This document shows positions 17,586 through 27,006 of a DNA stretch of 64,000 nt, one piece after another. Source of the DNA: UBA3775 sp964572955. Its GTDB lineage: Bacteria; Bacillota; Clostridia; Lachnospirales; Lachnospiraceae. The stretch spans positions 69,500-133,499 of the forward strand of contig CAZNGY010000001.1 of assembly GCA_964572955.1 (NCBI GenBank), read 5' to 3'. A program made the translations under genes and the position numbers. The notes beneath the pieces were generated by a model. The model made no database searches. It was not told the origin of the DNA and was given only the letters and a program-made list of their open reading frames with translations. Within the stretch, counting starts at the first letter, position 1. Each line of letters begins with the position of its first letter.

Positions 17586-19622
17586 ATGATAAACAGAAGG
17601 TATGTAAAAAAGTGCGGTGTTGTTCTTGCTGCAATGGTTATTTCTGCATCTCTTTTAACCGGATGTGCAGAAAAAAGCAGGGAAACCATAATGGAAAATC
17701 CGGCAGTGGCAGATGATGAAAATACATATGCAATGAAATTCAGCAGGTCTACAGGATTTTATGACGAAGATTTTGAACTTGAGATTACGACGGATGATGA
17801 AAATGCGGTGATTTATTATACTATTGACGGAAGTGTTCCGGATGAAAATGCGGAAATTTATGAAACTCCGATAAAAATAACGGACAGAACTAAGGAAAAA
17901 AATATACTCAGCAATATTGGAGGGATGAATCCGTCAGGAGATTATCTTCCGGATTACAAAGTTGATAAAGGAACAGTGATAAGGGCAGCAGTTAAGTATG
18001 AGGACGGAAGCTGGTCGGAAATACAAAATGCAACATACTTTGTCGGAATCGACAGAGAAAGCAGATATGGAACGCTTCCGATAGTTTCTTTATATACTGA
18101 CTCTGACAATCTCTTTGATTATGAAAAGGGTATTTTTGTAAAGGGAAAAGTGTATGATGAATGGATAAAGGAAGACGCAGGAAATAAATATCTTGACGGC
18201 TGGCAGATGACTGCAAATTATACCCAAAAGGGTCGTGATTGGGAAAGAGAGGCTGTTTTTGAATATATACCGACAGAAGGCGAAAGTTATATGCAGAATG
18301 TCGGCATAAGAGTTTCGGGAGCGGCTTCAAGAGGTGCAAATCAGAAGAGCATAAGAGTAACGGCAAGGAAGGATTACGGGGAGAAAAACATAAAATATCA
18401 GTTGATTCCTGACAATATACGTTCTGACGGAAACGGTGAAGTTGAGAAATATAAATCAATAGTTTTGAGAAACGGCGGTAATGACAACGAGTTTGCAAAG
18501 CTCAGGGAACCATACCTTCAAAGCTTGGTGTCAGACAGAAATTTTGATACACTGGAGGCATCTCCGTGCGTTGTTTTTATAGATGGGGAATATTGGGGAC
18601 TTTATGCCTTGACGGAGGACTATTCCGATAATTATATACAGAATAATTACGGGGTTGATAATGAAAATGCAATTTACCTGAAAAGAGGTGAAATTGAGGA
18701 CGGCAATGAAGAAGACATTGATTTATATAATGAGATGTTTGATTTCATAGTACAAAATGATATGTCGGATGAAAAAATGTATGAGAAGGCAAAAGGAATG
18801 CTCGATATGCAGGGATTTATGGAATATCTGGCATTTAACATATATATATATAATGAAGACAGTTTCTTCAAAAATAATAACTGGGGAATGTGGAGAAGCC
18901 GCACGGTAAATTCCGAGAATCCTTATGAGGATGGTGTGTGGCGAATGATGTCCTATGACAATGATTATTCAACAGGTATTTATAATGATGGTGGAAATTA
19001 TAATACAAATAATCTAAAACAGGAACTTGGCAGCAAAATTACGTCGAGCGGAAGTTACAGATGTCCTAAGGATTTACTTCTGTCGCTTATGGAAAATGAA
19101 GAGTTCAGAAATGAATTTCTTCTGACATTGTGCGATATAAGAAATATTGATTTTCAAAAGGGTAATGCGGTTAAGAAACTGTATGAACTCAAGGAACTTT
19201 ACGACATGAATGTGGCTGAGTCCATTAAAAGATTCGGGCCTGAGTGGGTAGTGAAGTGGCATGATCCTCAGGAATACTTTGACACCGAGGTGAGTGAGCT
19301 GGCAACATTTATTAACGGAAGGTATGACTGTTTTATGAAACATATTTCATCGGCATTTGATGATGATTCACTTACGGGTGTTACGGTATGTTTTGAAGAT
19401 GTTGAAGACGTTTACATAAATAAATCACGTCTTGATACTTCAAATGATTTTTCCGGAAGTTATTTCATGAGTTGTCCGATTTCGATAACAGTTCCGAAAG
19501 AATATAGTGTTACTGCTGTAGAAAACAGTGAAATCACTTTTGAATCATCAAATTCTGACGGAAGTGTAACATATACGATTTTGTTGACAGGGAATGCACT
19601 TATAGAGGTAAGTTCAAAATGA
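17586..19622 (+). CDS. CotH-kinase family lipoprotein with chitobiase-like C-terminal (CHB_HEX) domain
   Basis: 678 residues. A lipoprotein signal with LTGC (Cys27) opens the protein. Residues about 50-155 match the small beta-domain often called CHB_HEX_C (ITTDDENAVIYYTIDGSVPD). Residues about 185-560 form the CotH domain: GVRVSG-like GIRVSGAASRG, SIVLRNGGNDNE, DGEYWGLYAL and the late MMSYDNDYS acidic motif. CotH proteins of spore formers are atypical kinases that phosphorylate coat proteins; exported lipoprotein versions are also found in cellulolytic Clostridia, so a wall role is possible. The start is supported by GCGGGGGA before the ATG. Confidence 0.85.
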   Translation: MINRRYVKKCGVVLAAMVISASLLTGCAEKSRETIMENPAVADDENTYAMKFSRSTGFYDEDFELEITTDDENAVIYYTIDGSVPDENAEIYETPIKITDRTKEKNILSNIGGMNPSGDYLPDYKVDKGTVIRAAVKYEDGSWSEIQNATYFVGIDRESRYGTLPIVSLYTDSDNLFDYEKGIFVKGKVYDEWIKEDAGNKYLDGWQMTANYTQKGRDWEREAVFEYIPTEGESYMQNVGIRVSGAASRGANQKSIRVTARKDYGEKNIKYQLIPDNIRSDGNGEVEKYKSIVLRNGGNDNEFAKLREPYLQSLVSDRNFDTLEASPCVVFIDGEYWGLYALTEDYSDNYIQNNYGVDNENAIYLKRGEIEDGNEEDIDLYNEMFDFIVQNDMSDEKMYEKAKGMLDMQGFMEYLAFNIYIYNEDSFFKNNNWGMWRSRTVNSENPYEDGVWRMMSYDNDYSTGIYNDGGNYNTNNLKQELGSKITSSGSYRCPKDLLLSLMENEEFRNEFLLTLCDIRNIDFQKGNAVKKLYELKELYDMNVAESIKRFGPEWVVKWHDPQEYFDTEVSELATFINGRYDCFMKHISSAFDDDSLTGVTVCFEDVEDVYINKSRLDTSNDFSGSYFMSCPISITVPKEYSVTAVENSEITFESSNSDGSVTYTILLTGNALIEVSSK

Positions 19623-19664
19623 GACTGTTAATTAAGGATTAATGAAAGGAAAGTCGGATTTAAA

Positions 19665-20339
19665 TTGAAAGAGATTGCTCATATATACACGGATTTTCCG
19701 ACTAAGTTCGGTCTGCCGCGTCAAAGCTGTCAGAATAGATCGGCAAAGGGGAAAATTATATTTGAAAGAGAATACAGGGACATAAATGCATTCAGAGGGA
19801 TTGAAGAGTATTCGGATCTTTGGATCATATGGAAGTTTTCGGAAAATGAAGAAGCGGGATGGTCGCCTACGGTAAGACCTCCGAAACTGGGTGGAAACAA
19901 ACGTGTAGGTGTTTTTGCAACACGTTCACCGTTTCGGCCTAATCCAATCGGTTTATCAAGAGTTACCCTTGATAAACTGGAATTCGAAAAAGATGGTCCT
20001 ATACTGTATGTTTCGGGTATAGACATGGTAAACGGAACTCCGATTTTGGATATTAAGCCGTATATAGCATATGCTGATTCAAATCCAACGGCAAAATCAG
20101 GGTTTACGGATGAGTTAAAAATTGTAAACAAAATACCGGTGCTTTCTGAATATAACGGACCTGACTTCATAGAAGGAAAGCTTCTTGAGGAATTACTTGA
20201 AACGCTGGCTCAGGACCCCAGACCGGGATATCAGAATGATTCATCAAGAATTTATGGATTTAATTTCTCAGATTATGAGATAAAGTTCAGATGTGATGGT
20301 GAATATGTATATCTGGTTGAGAGCAGGAAAATGCCGTGA
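19665..20339 (+). CDS. trmO: tRNA methyltransferase TrmO (TsaA/YaeB family)
   Basis: 224 residues. The family signature is plain: PTVRPPKLGGNKRVGVFATR and SPFRPNPIGLSRV, then VSGIDMVNGTPILDIKPYI and the C-terminal RPGYQND. TrmO uses S-adenosylmethionine to add the N6-methyl group to t6A37 of threonine tRNAs. The start is a TTG with AGGAAAG about 13 bases upstream; no in-frame ATG fits. It lies 42 bases after the CotH-like gene and just before a small Cys-rich gene, which may share its transcript. Confidence 0.92.
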   Translation: MKEIAHIYTDFPTKFGLPRQSCQNRSAKGKIIFEREYRDINAFRGIEEYSDLWIIWKFSENEEAGWSPTVRPPKLGGNKRVGVFATRSPFRPNPIGLSRVTLDKLEFEKDGPILYVSGIDMVNGTPILDIKPYIAYADSNPTAKSGFTDELKIVNKIPVLSEYNGPDFIEGKLLEELLETLAQDPRPGYQNDSSRIYGFNFSDYEIKFRCDGEYVYLVESRKMP

Positions 20340-20387
20340 TTTTGATAAATGAAAGGTTAACGGTTCAGCAGGAAAGAGAGGCGTAAG

Positions 20388-20585
20388 ATGGAAAAAAAAC
20401 AAAAGAGTGCGGCTGGGAGCTGTGACAGCTGCACCTATTATACTTATGATGAAGATTATGAGTGTTACGGATGTGACATGGATATGGATGAAGATGAATA
20501 CATCAGAATGGTTACGGACAGACACTACGAATGCCCCTACTACAGAAACGGAGATGAATATCTGGTTGTAAGAAAGCAAATGTAA
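20388..20585 (+). CDS. Small Cys-rich acidic protein (DUF6472-like)
   Basis: 65 residues. Four or five cysteines in a zinc-knuckle-like arrangement (CDSC, then ECYGC, then YECPYY) are set among many Asp, Glu and Tyr residues. The pattern fits the small Clostridia family DUF6472; the function is unknown. It follows trmO by 48 bases, with an AGAGAGG site, and probably shares its message. Confidence 0.7.
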   Translation: MEKKQKSAAGSCDSCTYYTYDEDYECYGCDMDMDEDEYIRMVTDRHYECPYYRNGDEYLVVRKQM

Positions 20586-20635
20586 ATAAAATTTGAACAA
20601 AAAATAAATTTTAAGTAACTTTGTATTTGTCAGCC

Positions 20636-20664
20636 TTGATTGAAATTTTAGGGTTTGTTATACT
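20636..20664 (+). promoter_or_regulatory. Promoter of the GGDEF gene
   Basis: TTGATT, a 17-base spacer and TATACT, about 54 bases before the start codon. Confidence 0.7.
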
Positions 20665-20717
20665 TTGAGAATCTTGTGTCAGACAATATTTTCATAATAT
20701 GTGAGAGGGAATTGACT

Positions 20718-22667
20718 ATGATTAAGGAAAGAAAAAGAATCGGTGTGTTTATGGCACAGCCCGATTCCCAAATGCAGATTGATGTAATGAGGGGATTAAA
20801 CGAAGTGGCATATGCTAATAATTGTGATGTGCTTTGCTTCTCCACATCAGTCAAAAACTGCGGCATGGAAGAATTTGTCTATGGGGAAAAGTTTTCTTTC
20901 GATATCGCTGACGTAAAAGGATTTGAGGGGGTTGTAGTAATACCTGATCTTATTCAGATTGACGGAATGCTTGACCACCTTGAAAAGGATATTTTAAAAG
21001 ATTATTCAGGAACGGTTGTATATATTAATTCTGACAGACAGGGCGGAATATCGGTAAGTATTGATACGAAGCAGGCATACAAACCGCTTGTTGATTATCT
21101 TTTTGATGAACTCGGATGTCGTAAAATTGCGGTTATGACAGGACCTGAAGAACATGAACACAGTATCATGAGACGTGAAGCCCTTAAAGAGTTGTTCCGG
21201 GAAAAAGGGATTGGGGTTGATGAAGATGATATTTATTATGGAGATTTCTGGTATAATAAAGGAGAAGAAGTTGCAGAAAAAATCCTGGAGAAAGCTGAGA
21301 CTTCAGGAATGCCGGATGTCGTGATTTGTGCAAACGATCCGATGGCGGAAAGTCTTGCAGATGCCTTTGAAAAAAGAGGAATACGGGTACCTGAAGATGT
21401 TATTCTGACAGGTTTTGACAGAAGCAGGCCGTGTGCAAAGAAAAATATTATTTCGGTCAAACTTTTCAGCAGATTTCTTGGGAAAAAGGCGGCTTCAGTT
21501 ATTTTGAAAACAGAAGAATCTCTTAAAGAAGAAATCATAAGCAGGGTTATACTGTCAGAAATAGGCGGTATGGGAAACTGTGAAGCGGCAATTGTACAGG
21601 ATGACAGTATAGTGAGTTTCTATGATGGTGACGGGTTTGACAGCGGGTTTAATTTTATGAATGAGAATCTGCTTTCAACCGGAAGTGTTAAACTTCTTTT
21701 GTGGACAATATCAGCACAGGCGGAGTATCTTGGAAAGATTGCCGGCTTTAATATATGCCTGGGAGATTTTTTCGGAAAAGCAGAAGACGGCAGCGGGTAT
21801 TTTGATCCGGCAACGGAAAAGTTCGACGGATTATCTTCAGATGTGTATCTTGCACTCAGTATGGACTCTGGTGAAAAGAGAGAAACTTATGTGGATTTTC
21901 AAAGAAAGTTTCCGATAACTCAAATGATTCCGGAACTTTTGAAAGAAGATAAAAAACCTTCGACATTTTATTTCAGTATATTACATTTTAAAGATCATAT
22001 TTATGGTTATACTGTTTTGGAGGAAAATGATGCCGAAAGGTATTTTTCACCAAGATATGCAAAATTTATCCGGAGTATTGCACTCGGATTTGAGGCTCTT
22101 AAACAGCAATACAGCTTGAGAGCACTTTACAAAAAGGTAGAAGAAAGTGCGGTAAAAGACCAATCAACCGGACTTTTCAGCCGAAACGGATTTAATCTTT
22201 ATGCTGACCAGATGTTGGAAAGGGCAAAGGCATATGATAACAGCCTTATAATGATTTATGGAGATTTAAATTGCCTTAAATATATAAATGATACTTTTGG
22301 ACACAGTCAGGGAGATGTGGCGTTAAAAGTTGCCGCAGACGTTATGAAGATTGAATTTGACGGGTATGCGATAAACGGACAGAAGAATTTCAGAACCGGC
22401 GGTGACGAATTTGTACAGCTTATCGTGGGAGATATTACTGAAAGCGAGATTAAGGCTCATGTTGCAAGAATAAAGAAGATGCTTGATGACTTTAATAAAA
22501 AGTCTAAACTTCCATATCCTGTTTACATGAGTATGGGTTATTCATATACAAAGGCAGATAGAGGTGTAAGTATTGATGATTTGCTGAAAGCGGCCGACGA
22601 CATGATGTTTAGGGATAAGCTGGCAATGAAGAAAGAGACCGGATTCGATTTCAAGAGAAGTGTTTAG
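20718..22667 (+). CDS. Diguanylate cyclase with LacI-type substrate-binding sensor
   Basis: 649 residues from the ATG at 20718, which follows GAGAGGGA. Residues about 1-270 look like a periplasmic-binding-protein-like LacI/GalR effector domain (RIGVFMAQPDSQMQIDVMRG, ITGFDRS-like LTGFDRSRP), but no signal peptide or helix-turn-helix is present, so it is a cytoplasmic ligand sensor. A middle GAF-like region and coiled segment lead to a C-terminal GGDEF domain with an intact RTGGDEF active site. It should make cyclic-di-GMP in response to a small ligand, perhaps a sugar. No RxxD inhibitory site is obvious. Confidence 0.88.
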   Translation: MIKERKRIGVFMAQPDSQMQIDVMRGLNEVAYANNCDVLCFSTSVKNCGMEEFVYGEKFSFDIADVKGFEGVVVIPDLIQIDGMLDHLEKDILKDYSGTVVYINSDRQGGISVSIDTKQAYKPLVDYLFDELGCRKIAVMTGPEEHEHSIMRREALKELFREKGIGVDEDDIYYGDFWYNKGEEVAEKILEKAETSGMPDVVICANDPMAESLADAFEKRGIRVPEDVILTGFDRSRPCAKKNIISVKLFSRFLGKKAASVILKTEESLKEEIISRVILSEIGGMGNCEAAIVQDDSIVSFYDGDGFDSGFNFMNENLLSTGSVKLLLWTISAQAEYLGKIAGFNICLGDFFGKAEDGSGYFDPATEKFDGLSSDVYLALSMDSGEKRETYVDFQRKFPITQMIPELLKEDKKPSTFYFSILHFKDHIYGYTVLEENDAERYFSPRYAKFIRSIALGFEALKQQYSLRALYKKVEESAVKDQSTGLFSRNGFNLYADQMLERAKAYDNSLIMIYGDLNCLKYINDTFGHSQGDVALKVAADVMKIEFDGYAINGQKNFRTGGDEFVQLIVGDITESEIKAHVARIKKMLDDFNKKSKLPYPVYMSMGYSYTKADRGVSIDDLLKAADDMMFRDKLAMKKETGFDFKRSV

Positions 22668-22688
22668 TGATTGGAGATGAGTCTTTAG

Positions 22689-23507
22689 ATGATTGTTTTT
22701 TTAATTATTGCATTTTTGTTCAGTATCGGAAGTATGATAGGATGGACCCTTGAATTGTTTTACCGAAGGTTTTTCTCATCAGCTAATCCGGAGAGAAAAT
22801 GGATTAATCCTGGGTTTTTAGTGGGACCATATCTGCCGCTTTATGGTTGCAGTCTTGTGGCGATGTTTGTTCTTTCATACATACCGGTCGATTTTGTAAG
22901 CGAACTGTGGATGAAAAAACTGATTTTATTCATCCTGATGGGAGCGGTAATTACCATCATTGAGTATTTTGCCGGACTTATATTCATAAAAGGGATGAAT
23001 GTTAAGCTCTGGGATTACGATGATGAGTGGGGAAATATAAAAGGAATCATTTGTCCTAAGTATTCCTTTTTCTGGATGTTATTAAGTGCGTTTTATTATT
23101 TTTGCATCCATCCGAGGATTTTGAGTGCACTGTATTGGCTTGCGGAAAATCTTGCCTTTTCCTTTTTTATAGGTATGTTTTATGGTGTGTTTATTTTGGA
23201 TTTATGTTACTCATTCAGAATTCTTACCAAGATTAAGACATATGCAGAAGAAAACGGTATCAAGGTCAGAATTGAAGAACTTAAGAGACACGCAAGGATC
23301 ATAAATGAGCGGGAAATTCACAAGGGTCATTTTGTTCTTGCATTTAAAACAGATAAACATACACTTGCCGAGCTTGTAAGGGAGTACTCGAAGCGTGAGG
23401 CGGCACGCCTTGAAAATATAAAGGAAGCTATAGAAAGTACTGCCGAAAAAATTGATGACATGAAAGAGGAACTTTCTGATTATTTTGCAAATAAGAAAAA
23501 TAAATAG
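22689..23507 (+). CDS. PF06541 putative ABC-transporter-type IV membrane protein
   Basis: 272 residues with about five membrane helices, followed by a charged, probably coiled C-terminal tail. The N-terminal pattern FLFSIGSMIGWTLELFYRRF and the later NPGFLVGPYLPLYG are diagnostic of the PF06541 'putative ABC transporter permease' family, common in Clostridia. No ATPase partner is adjacent and the family's function is not established. It follows the GGDEF gene by about 20 bases, so the two may be co-transcribed. Confidence 0.8.
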   Translation: MIVFLIIAFLFSIGSMIGWTLELFYRRFFSSANPERKWINPGFLVGPYLPLYGCSLVAMFVLSYIPVDFVSELWMKKLILFILMGAVITIIEYFAGLIFIKGMNVKLWDYDDEWGNIKGIICPKYSFFWMLLSAFYYFCIHPRILSALYWLAENLAFSFFIGMFYGVFILDLCYSFRILTKIKTYAEENGIKVRIEELKRHARIINEREIHKGHFVLAFKTDKHTLAELVREYSKREAARLENIKEAIESTAEKIDDMKEELSDYFANKKNK

Positions 23508-23550
23508 TGCTAAAACATAAAAAAGATTTTATGTTTGGACTGATAATACT

Positions 23551-23592
23551 AAATCCCCTGCACCGGAAACAGCGGTGAACAGGGGATTTTTT
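23551..23592 (+). terminator. Terminator after the PF06541 gene
   Basis: AAATCCCCTG pairs with CAGGGGATTT, with an inner CACCG/CGGTG stem, followed by six T. It may also weakly serve the cotJ genes read from the minus strand. Confidence 0.85.
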
Positions 23593-23691
23593 ACGGAAAT
23601 GAGGAGCAGCAATAGCTTAAAGCCCCTTAGAACAGTATTTTTAGCCGTAAATTTTATAAAAAACGGGTCATCTATTTATAAGTAAGCCGGT

Positions 23692-24309
23692 TTAGTTATT
23701 GCATCCGCAGTTTTTGTCAAATGCAGGATTGCAGATATAGTAATTGGATGAATCCAGGTTATCCTGAACTATTCTTAATCCTTCGCCGAAACGTTGATAA
23801 TGAACAACTTCGCGTTCGCGGAGGAATTTGATCACATTGTATACGTCGGGAGAATCCTTGCATAATCTCAAAATATTGTCGTATGTTGTTCTTGCTTTTT
23901 GTTCTGCTGCCATGTCTTCCGATAAATCGGTAATAGGGTCGCCTTTACTTGCAAAGCAGGTTGCATTGAAAGGTGTTCCGTTTGCATCAACGGCATAAAT
24001 ACCAAGGGTGTGGTCAACATAGTATTTATCAAATCCGGAGGCGGCAATCTGCTCAGGAGTAAGGTTTCTGGTGAGCTGCATAACTACTGCACCTACCATT
24101 TCAAGATGACCGAGTTCCTCGGTGGCAATATCAGAAAGAAGTCCGGAAACTTCTTTGTATGGCATTGCATATCTCTGAGAAAGGTACCTCATTGAAGCAC
24201 CGAGTTCACCGTCAGGGCCTCCAAACTGTGAAATTATGAGCTGAGCAAGTTTTGGATTGGTTTCCTTAATATTGACCGGAAACTGAAGCATTTTTTTATA
24301 AACCCACAT
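23692..24309 (-). CDS. cotJC: Spore coat protein CotJC, manganese-catalase family
   Basis: 205 residues from the ATG at 24309, which has AAGGAG upstream. It is a Mn-catalase-like four-helix protein: MWVYKKMLQFPVNI at the N-terminus, the metal-ligand segments ATEELGHLEM and EREVVHYQRF, and the Cys-rich end NCGCNN. CotJC belongs to the spore coat, where it may protect against peroxide. Its start lies one base after the cotJB stop, so the two are translationally coupled. Confidence 0.93.
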   Translation of the reverse strand: MWVYKKMLQFPVNIKETNPKLAQLIISQFGGPDGELGASMRYLSQRYAMPYKEVSGLLSDIATEELGHLEMVGAVVMQLTRNLTPEQIAASGFDKYYVDHTLGIYAVDANGTPFNATCFASKGDPITDLSEDMAAEQKARTTYDNILRLCKDSPDVYNVIKFLREREVVHYQRFGEGLRIVQDNLDSSNYYICNPAFDKNCGCNN

Positions 24310-24310
24310 T

Positions 24311-24565
24311 CTACATTTCTCCTTCCCAAGGCATAGGATAGCTGTTCCACAGCCATGCTGCTGAATCATTGTTTATACTGTAAGAATTAAATCCGCCATA
24401 GTTATTTGTATATTCTTTGCATAAGGCTTCGTATTTTTCCGCATTTTCATTAAACAGGGCAATGGCACGGCTTTCACAGGGGTGAGTGTCGAGAAATAGT
24501 CTCAAATCATCCATAACAAAACCGGTCATGGTTATTTGATAAAGTAATTCATCACGAGACTGCAT
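24311..24565 (-). CDS. cotJB: Spore coat protein CotJB
   Basis: 84 residues. The sequence DLRLFLDTHPCESRAIALFN and the late WLWNSYPMPWEGEM are typical of CotJB, a small coat protein that acts with CotJA and CotJC. AGAGGAA precedes the ATG. The usual upstream partner cotJA is not here; it lies 4.2 kb away at 28795-29034, also on the minus strand. The region between this gene and the divergent GH31 start (about 180 bases) holds the promoters, which I could not assign. Confidence 0.92.
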   Translation of the reverse strand: MQSRDELLYQITMTGFVMDDLRLFLDTHPCESRAIALFNENAEKYEALCKEYTNNYGGFNSYSINNDSAAWLWNSYPMPWEGEM

Positions 24566-24747
24566 AATGTCTTCCTCTTTATTTTCTTTATATTTTATGA
24601 CGTAAAAAACATTGTGTTACCATAATTGCCCGTAAGCAAGTCATAATATTTATTGTAAAAGGAATTGATTTAGGGTATTATAAAAGCAGGTTTCGGCAGA
24701 CGGCAGACTGTTCTAAACTGATTTACAGATAAGATTTGGAGGTTTTT

Positions 24748-26817
24748 ATGCAGACCAGACGTGAAGGAAAAAAACTTGTAATAATTAATGGTAAAGAAAC
24801 TATATGGATAGAGGCGTGGGGAAAGGATTCCCTTCGTGTCAGAATGACAAAGGAAGCCCATATGGATCCCAATGATTGGGCACTTACGGAAAAAGTAGAG
24901 GAAACAAATCCGGAGATTGATTTTGAAGAAAGGGATACTACTGATCCATGGTATAAGGGAGAAGAATGGAAACAGTATCATCAGACAGGGATTTATTCAA
25001 AGATAACAAATGGTAAAATTTCAGCAGTCGTGAATCCTGAAGGATGGATAAGCTTTTATAATGATAAAGGAGAAATTCTTACTGAAGAATATTGGAGAAC
25101 AAGGGATAGAATTAACAGATATTGTGTTCCCTTAAGAGTAAACGGAAGAGAATTAAAGCCTATTCCGGGAACAACAGACTATGTGCTTACGGCAAGATTT
25201 GAAGCATATGATGATGAGAAGATTTTTGGTATGGGTCAGTACCAGGAGAAAAATCTTAACAAGAAGGGGGCGTGTTTGGAACTTGCCCACAGAAACTCTC
25301 AGGCAAGTGTTCCTTTTATGATATCTTCAAGAGGTTATGGTTTCTTCTGGAACAATCCGGCAATCGGAACCGCAACTTTTGCGACAAACAAAACTGAGTG
25401 GGTGGCACAAAGTACAAAGAAGCTTGATTATTTTATAACTGCGGGTGATACCCCTGCAGATCTTGAAGCAAATTATTCCGCTGCTACCGGACGTACACCG
25501 ATGATGCCTGAATTCGGACTCGGATACTGGCAGTGCAAACTCCGTTACAGAACACAGGATGAACTTTTGGCAGTTGCAAGAGAACATAAAAAAAGAGGAC
25601 TTCCGATGGATGCCATTGTTGTTGACTTTTTCCATTGGACAAGACAGGGCGATTTCAAATTTGAACCAAGAGACTGGCCGGATCCGGAAGCTATGGTTAA
25701 AGAACTTAAATCAATGGGTATAGAAACTGTAGTATCGGTTTGGCCTACAATTGATGAAAAGAGTGAAAATTTCGGAAAAATGGCGGCAAACGGCTATCTT
25801 GTAAGTGCAGACAGAGGAAATCAGAATCATATGACATGGATGGGCAATACGGTATTTTATGATGCAACTCATCCGGGAGCACAGGAATTCGTTTGGGAGA
25901 AATGTAAACAAAATTATTATAAGTACGGAATAAAATGTTTCTGGCTTGATGAAGCAGAACCGGAATATGGTCCGTATGATTTTGATAACTACCGTTACTA
26001 TGCAGGACCGGCACTTCAGTGTTCAAACGTATATCCGGTCGGCTATGCAAAGGGATTTTATGACGGACTTAGAAAAGAAGGGGAAGATGATGTACTCAGC
26101 CTTGTAAGGTGTGCATGGGCCGGAAGTCAGAAATACGGAGTTCTTACATGGTCAGGTGATATTTACTCATCATTCCGTTCCATGAGAGAACAGCTTCAGG
26201 CAGGACTTAATATGTGTCTTGCGGGAATTCCTTGGTGGACCTCTGATATCGGTGGATTCCTTGGCGGAAATATTGAAGATGAAAAATTCAGGGAACTTCT
26301 TATAAGATGGTTTGAATGGAGTGCATTCTGTCCTGTTTTCAGAATGCATGGAGAAAGATCACCTTGGCATGAAAGAGAAGAGGAATTCATCAATGGTGTC
26401 CGTCAGCTTACCAGCGGTCAGGATAATGAAGTCTGGAGTTTCGGTGAAGAAAATTACGAAATAATGAAGAAATATCTCTTTATAAGAGAGAATCTTCGTG
26501 ATTACATAAGAGTTTGTATGAAAGAAGCCAGTGAAAATGGTTCACCTGTGATGAGACCGGTATTCTACGATTTTTATGCAGATAAAAAAGCATGGGAAAT
26601 TGAAGACGAGTATATGTTCGGACAGGATCTTTTGGTTGCACCGGTGATGGAAGAGGGCGTAAACGAAAGAACCCTGTATCTCCCTGAAGGTGCAGAGTGG
26701 ACGGATGCGTACACAGGAAAAGTATACAAAGGCGGACAGAATGTAACCGTGCCGGCACCTATTGATATTATTCCGGTAATGATAAGGGACGGAAAAGAAT
26801 TCAAAATTTATAACTGA
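24748..26817 (+). CDS. GH31 glycosidase, probable alpha-xylosidase, cytoplasmic
   Basis: 689 residues from the ATG at 24748, which has TTGGAGG six bases upstream. GH31 layout: an N-terminal beta-sandwich (YDDEKIFGMGQYQEKN), then the barrel with the nucleophile Asp in FWLDEAEPEY (D401) and the acid/base Asp in WSGDIYSSF (D471). IPWWTSDIGGF and FRMHGERSP lie downstream of the acid/base. The LDEAEPE form of the nucleophile motif is commoner in alpha-xylosidase-like members than in alpha-glucosidases. There is no signal peptide, so it acts on imported oligosaccharides, for example xyloglucan fragments. It separates cotJB-cotJC from cotJA. Confidence 0.88.
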   Translation: MQTRREGKKLVIINGKETIWIEAWGKDSLRVRMTKEAHMDPNDWALTEKVEETNPEIDFEERDTTDPWYKGEEWKQYHQTGIYSKITNGKISAVVNPEGWISFYNDKGEILTEEYWRTRDRINRYCVPLRVNGRELKPIPGTTDYVLTARFEAYDDEKIFGMGQYQEKNLNKKGACLELAHRNSQASVPFMISSRGYGFFWNNPAIGTATFATNKTEWVAQSTKKLDYFITAGDTPADLEANYSAATGRTPMMPEFGLGYWQCKLRYRTQDELLAVAREHKKRGLPMDAIVVDFFHWTRQGDFKFEPRDWPDPEAMVKELKSMGIETVVSVWPTIDEKSENFGKMAANGYLVSADRGNQNHMTWMGNTVFYDATHPGAQEFVWEKCKQNYYKYGIKCFWLDEAEPEYGPYDFDNYRYYAGPALQCSNVYPVGYAKGFYDGLRKEGEDDVLSLVRCAWAGSQKYGVLTWSGDIYSSFRSMREQLQAGLNMCLAGIPWWTSDIGGFLGGNIEDEKFRELLIRWFEWSAFCPVFRMHGERSPWHEREEEFINGVRQLTSGQDNEVWSFGEENYEIMKKYLFIRENLRDYIRVCMKEASENGSPVMRPVFYDFYADKKAWEIEDEYMFGQDLLVAPVMEEGVNERTLYLPEGAEWTDAYTGKVYKGGQNVTVPAPIDIIPVMIRDGKEFKIYN

Positions 26818-26906
26818 TAGAACGGAAAGCAGATAATATTTTTATCTGCTTTCATTTTTTTACAAAAAATATGAAAGCAAAAAGTTTTTTTTAGAAGTAT
26901 TGACTC

Positions 26907-26935
26907 TTGAATATATAAAAGTCTCGTGTTATATT
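26907..26935 (+). promoter_or_regulatory. Promoter of the acidic lipoprotein gene
   Basis: TTGAAT, a 17-base spacer and TATATT, about 70 bases before the start. Confidence 0.6.
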
Positions 26936-26942
26936 ACAAAAT

Positions 26943-26993
26943 AGGTACAAGTATATTAGGAGATAAAGTACCTGTTCTTTGCGCATGTGCGCA
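26943..26993 (+). promoter_or_regulatory. Two inverted repeats in the acidic lipoprotein leader
   Basis: AGGTAC at 26943 pairs with GTACCT at 26968, placing an AGGAGA in the loop. It is followed directly by a palindrome, TGCGCA-TG-TGCGCA (26980-26993). The real ribosome site AGGAGG follows at 26997. Confidence 0.4.
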
Positions 26994-27006
26994 GATAGGA
27001 GGAAAA

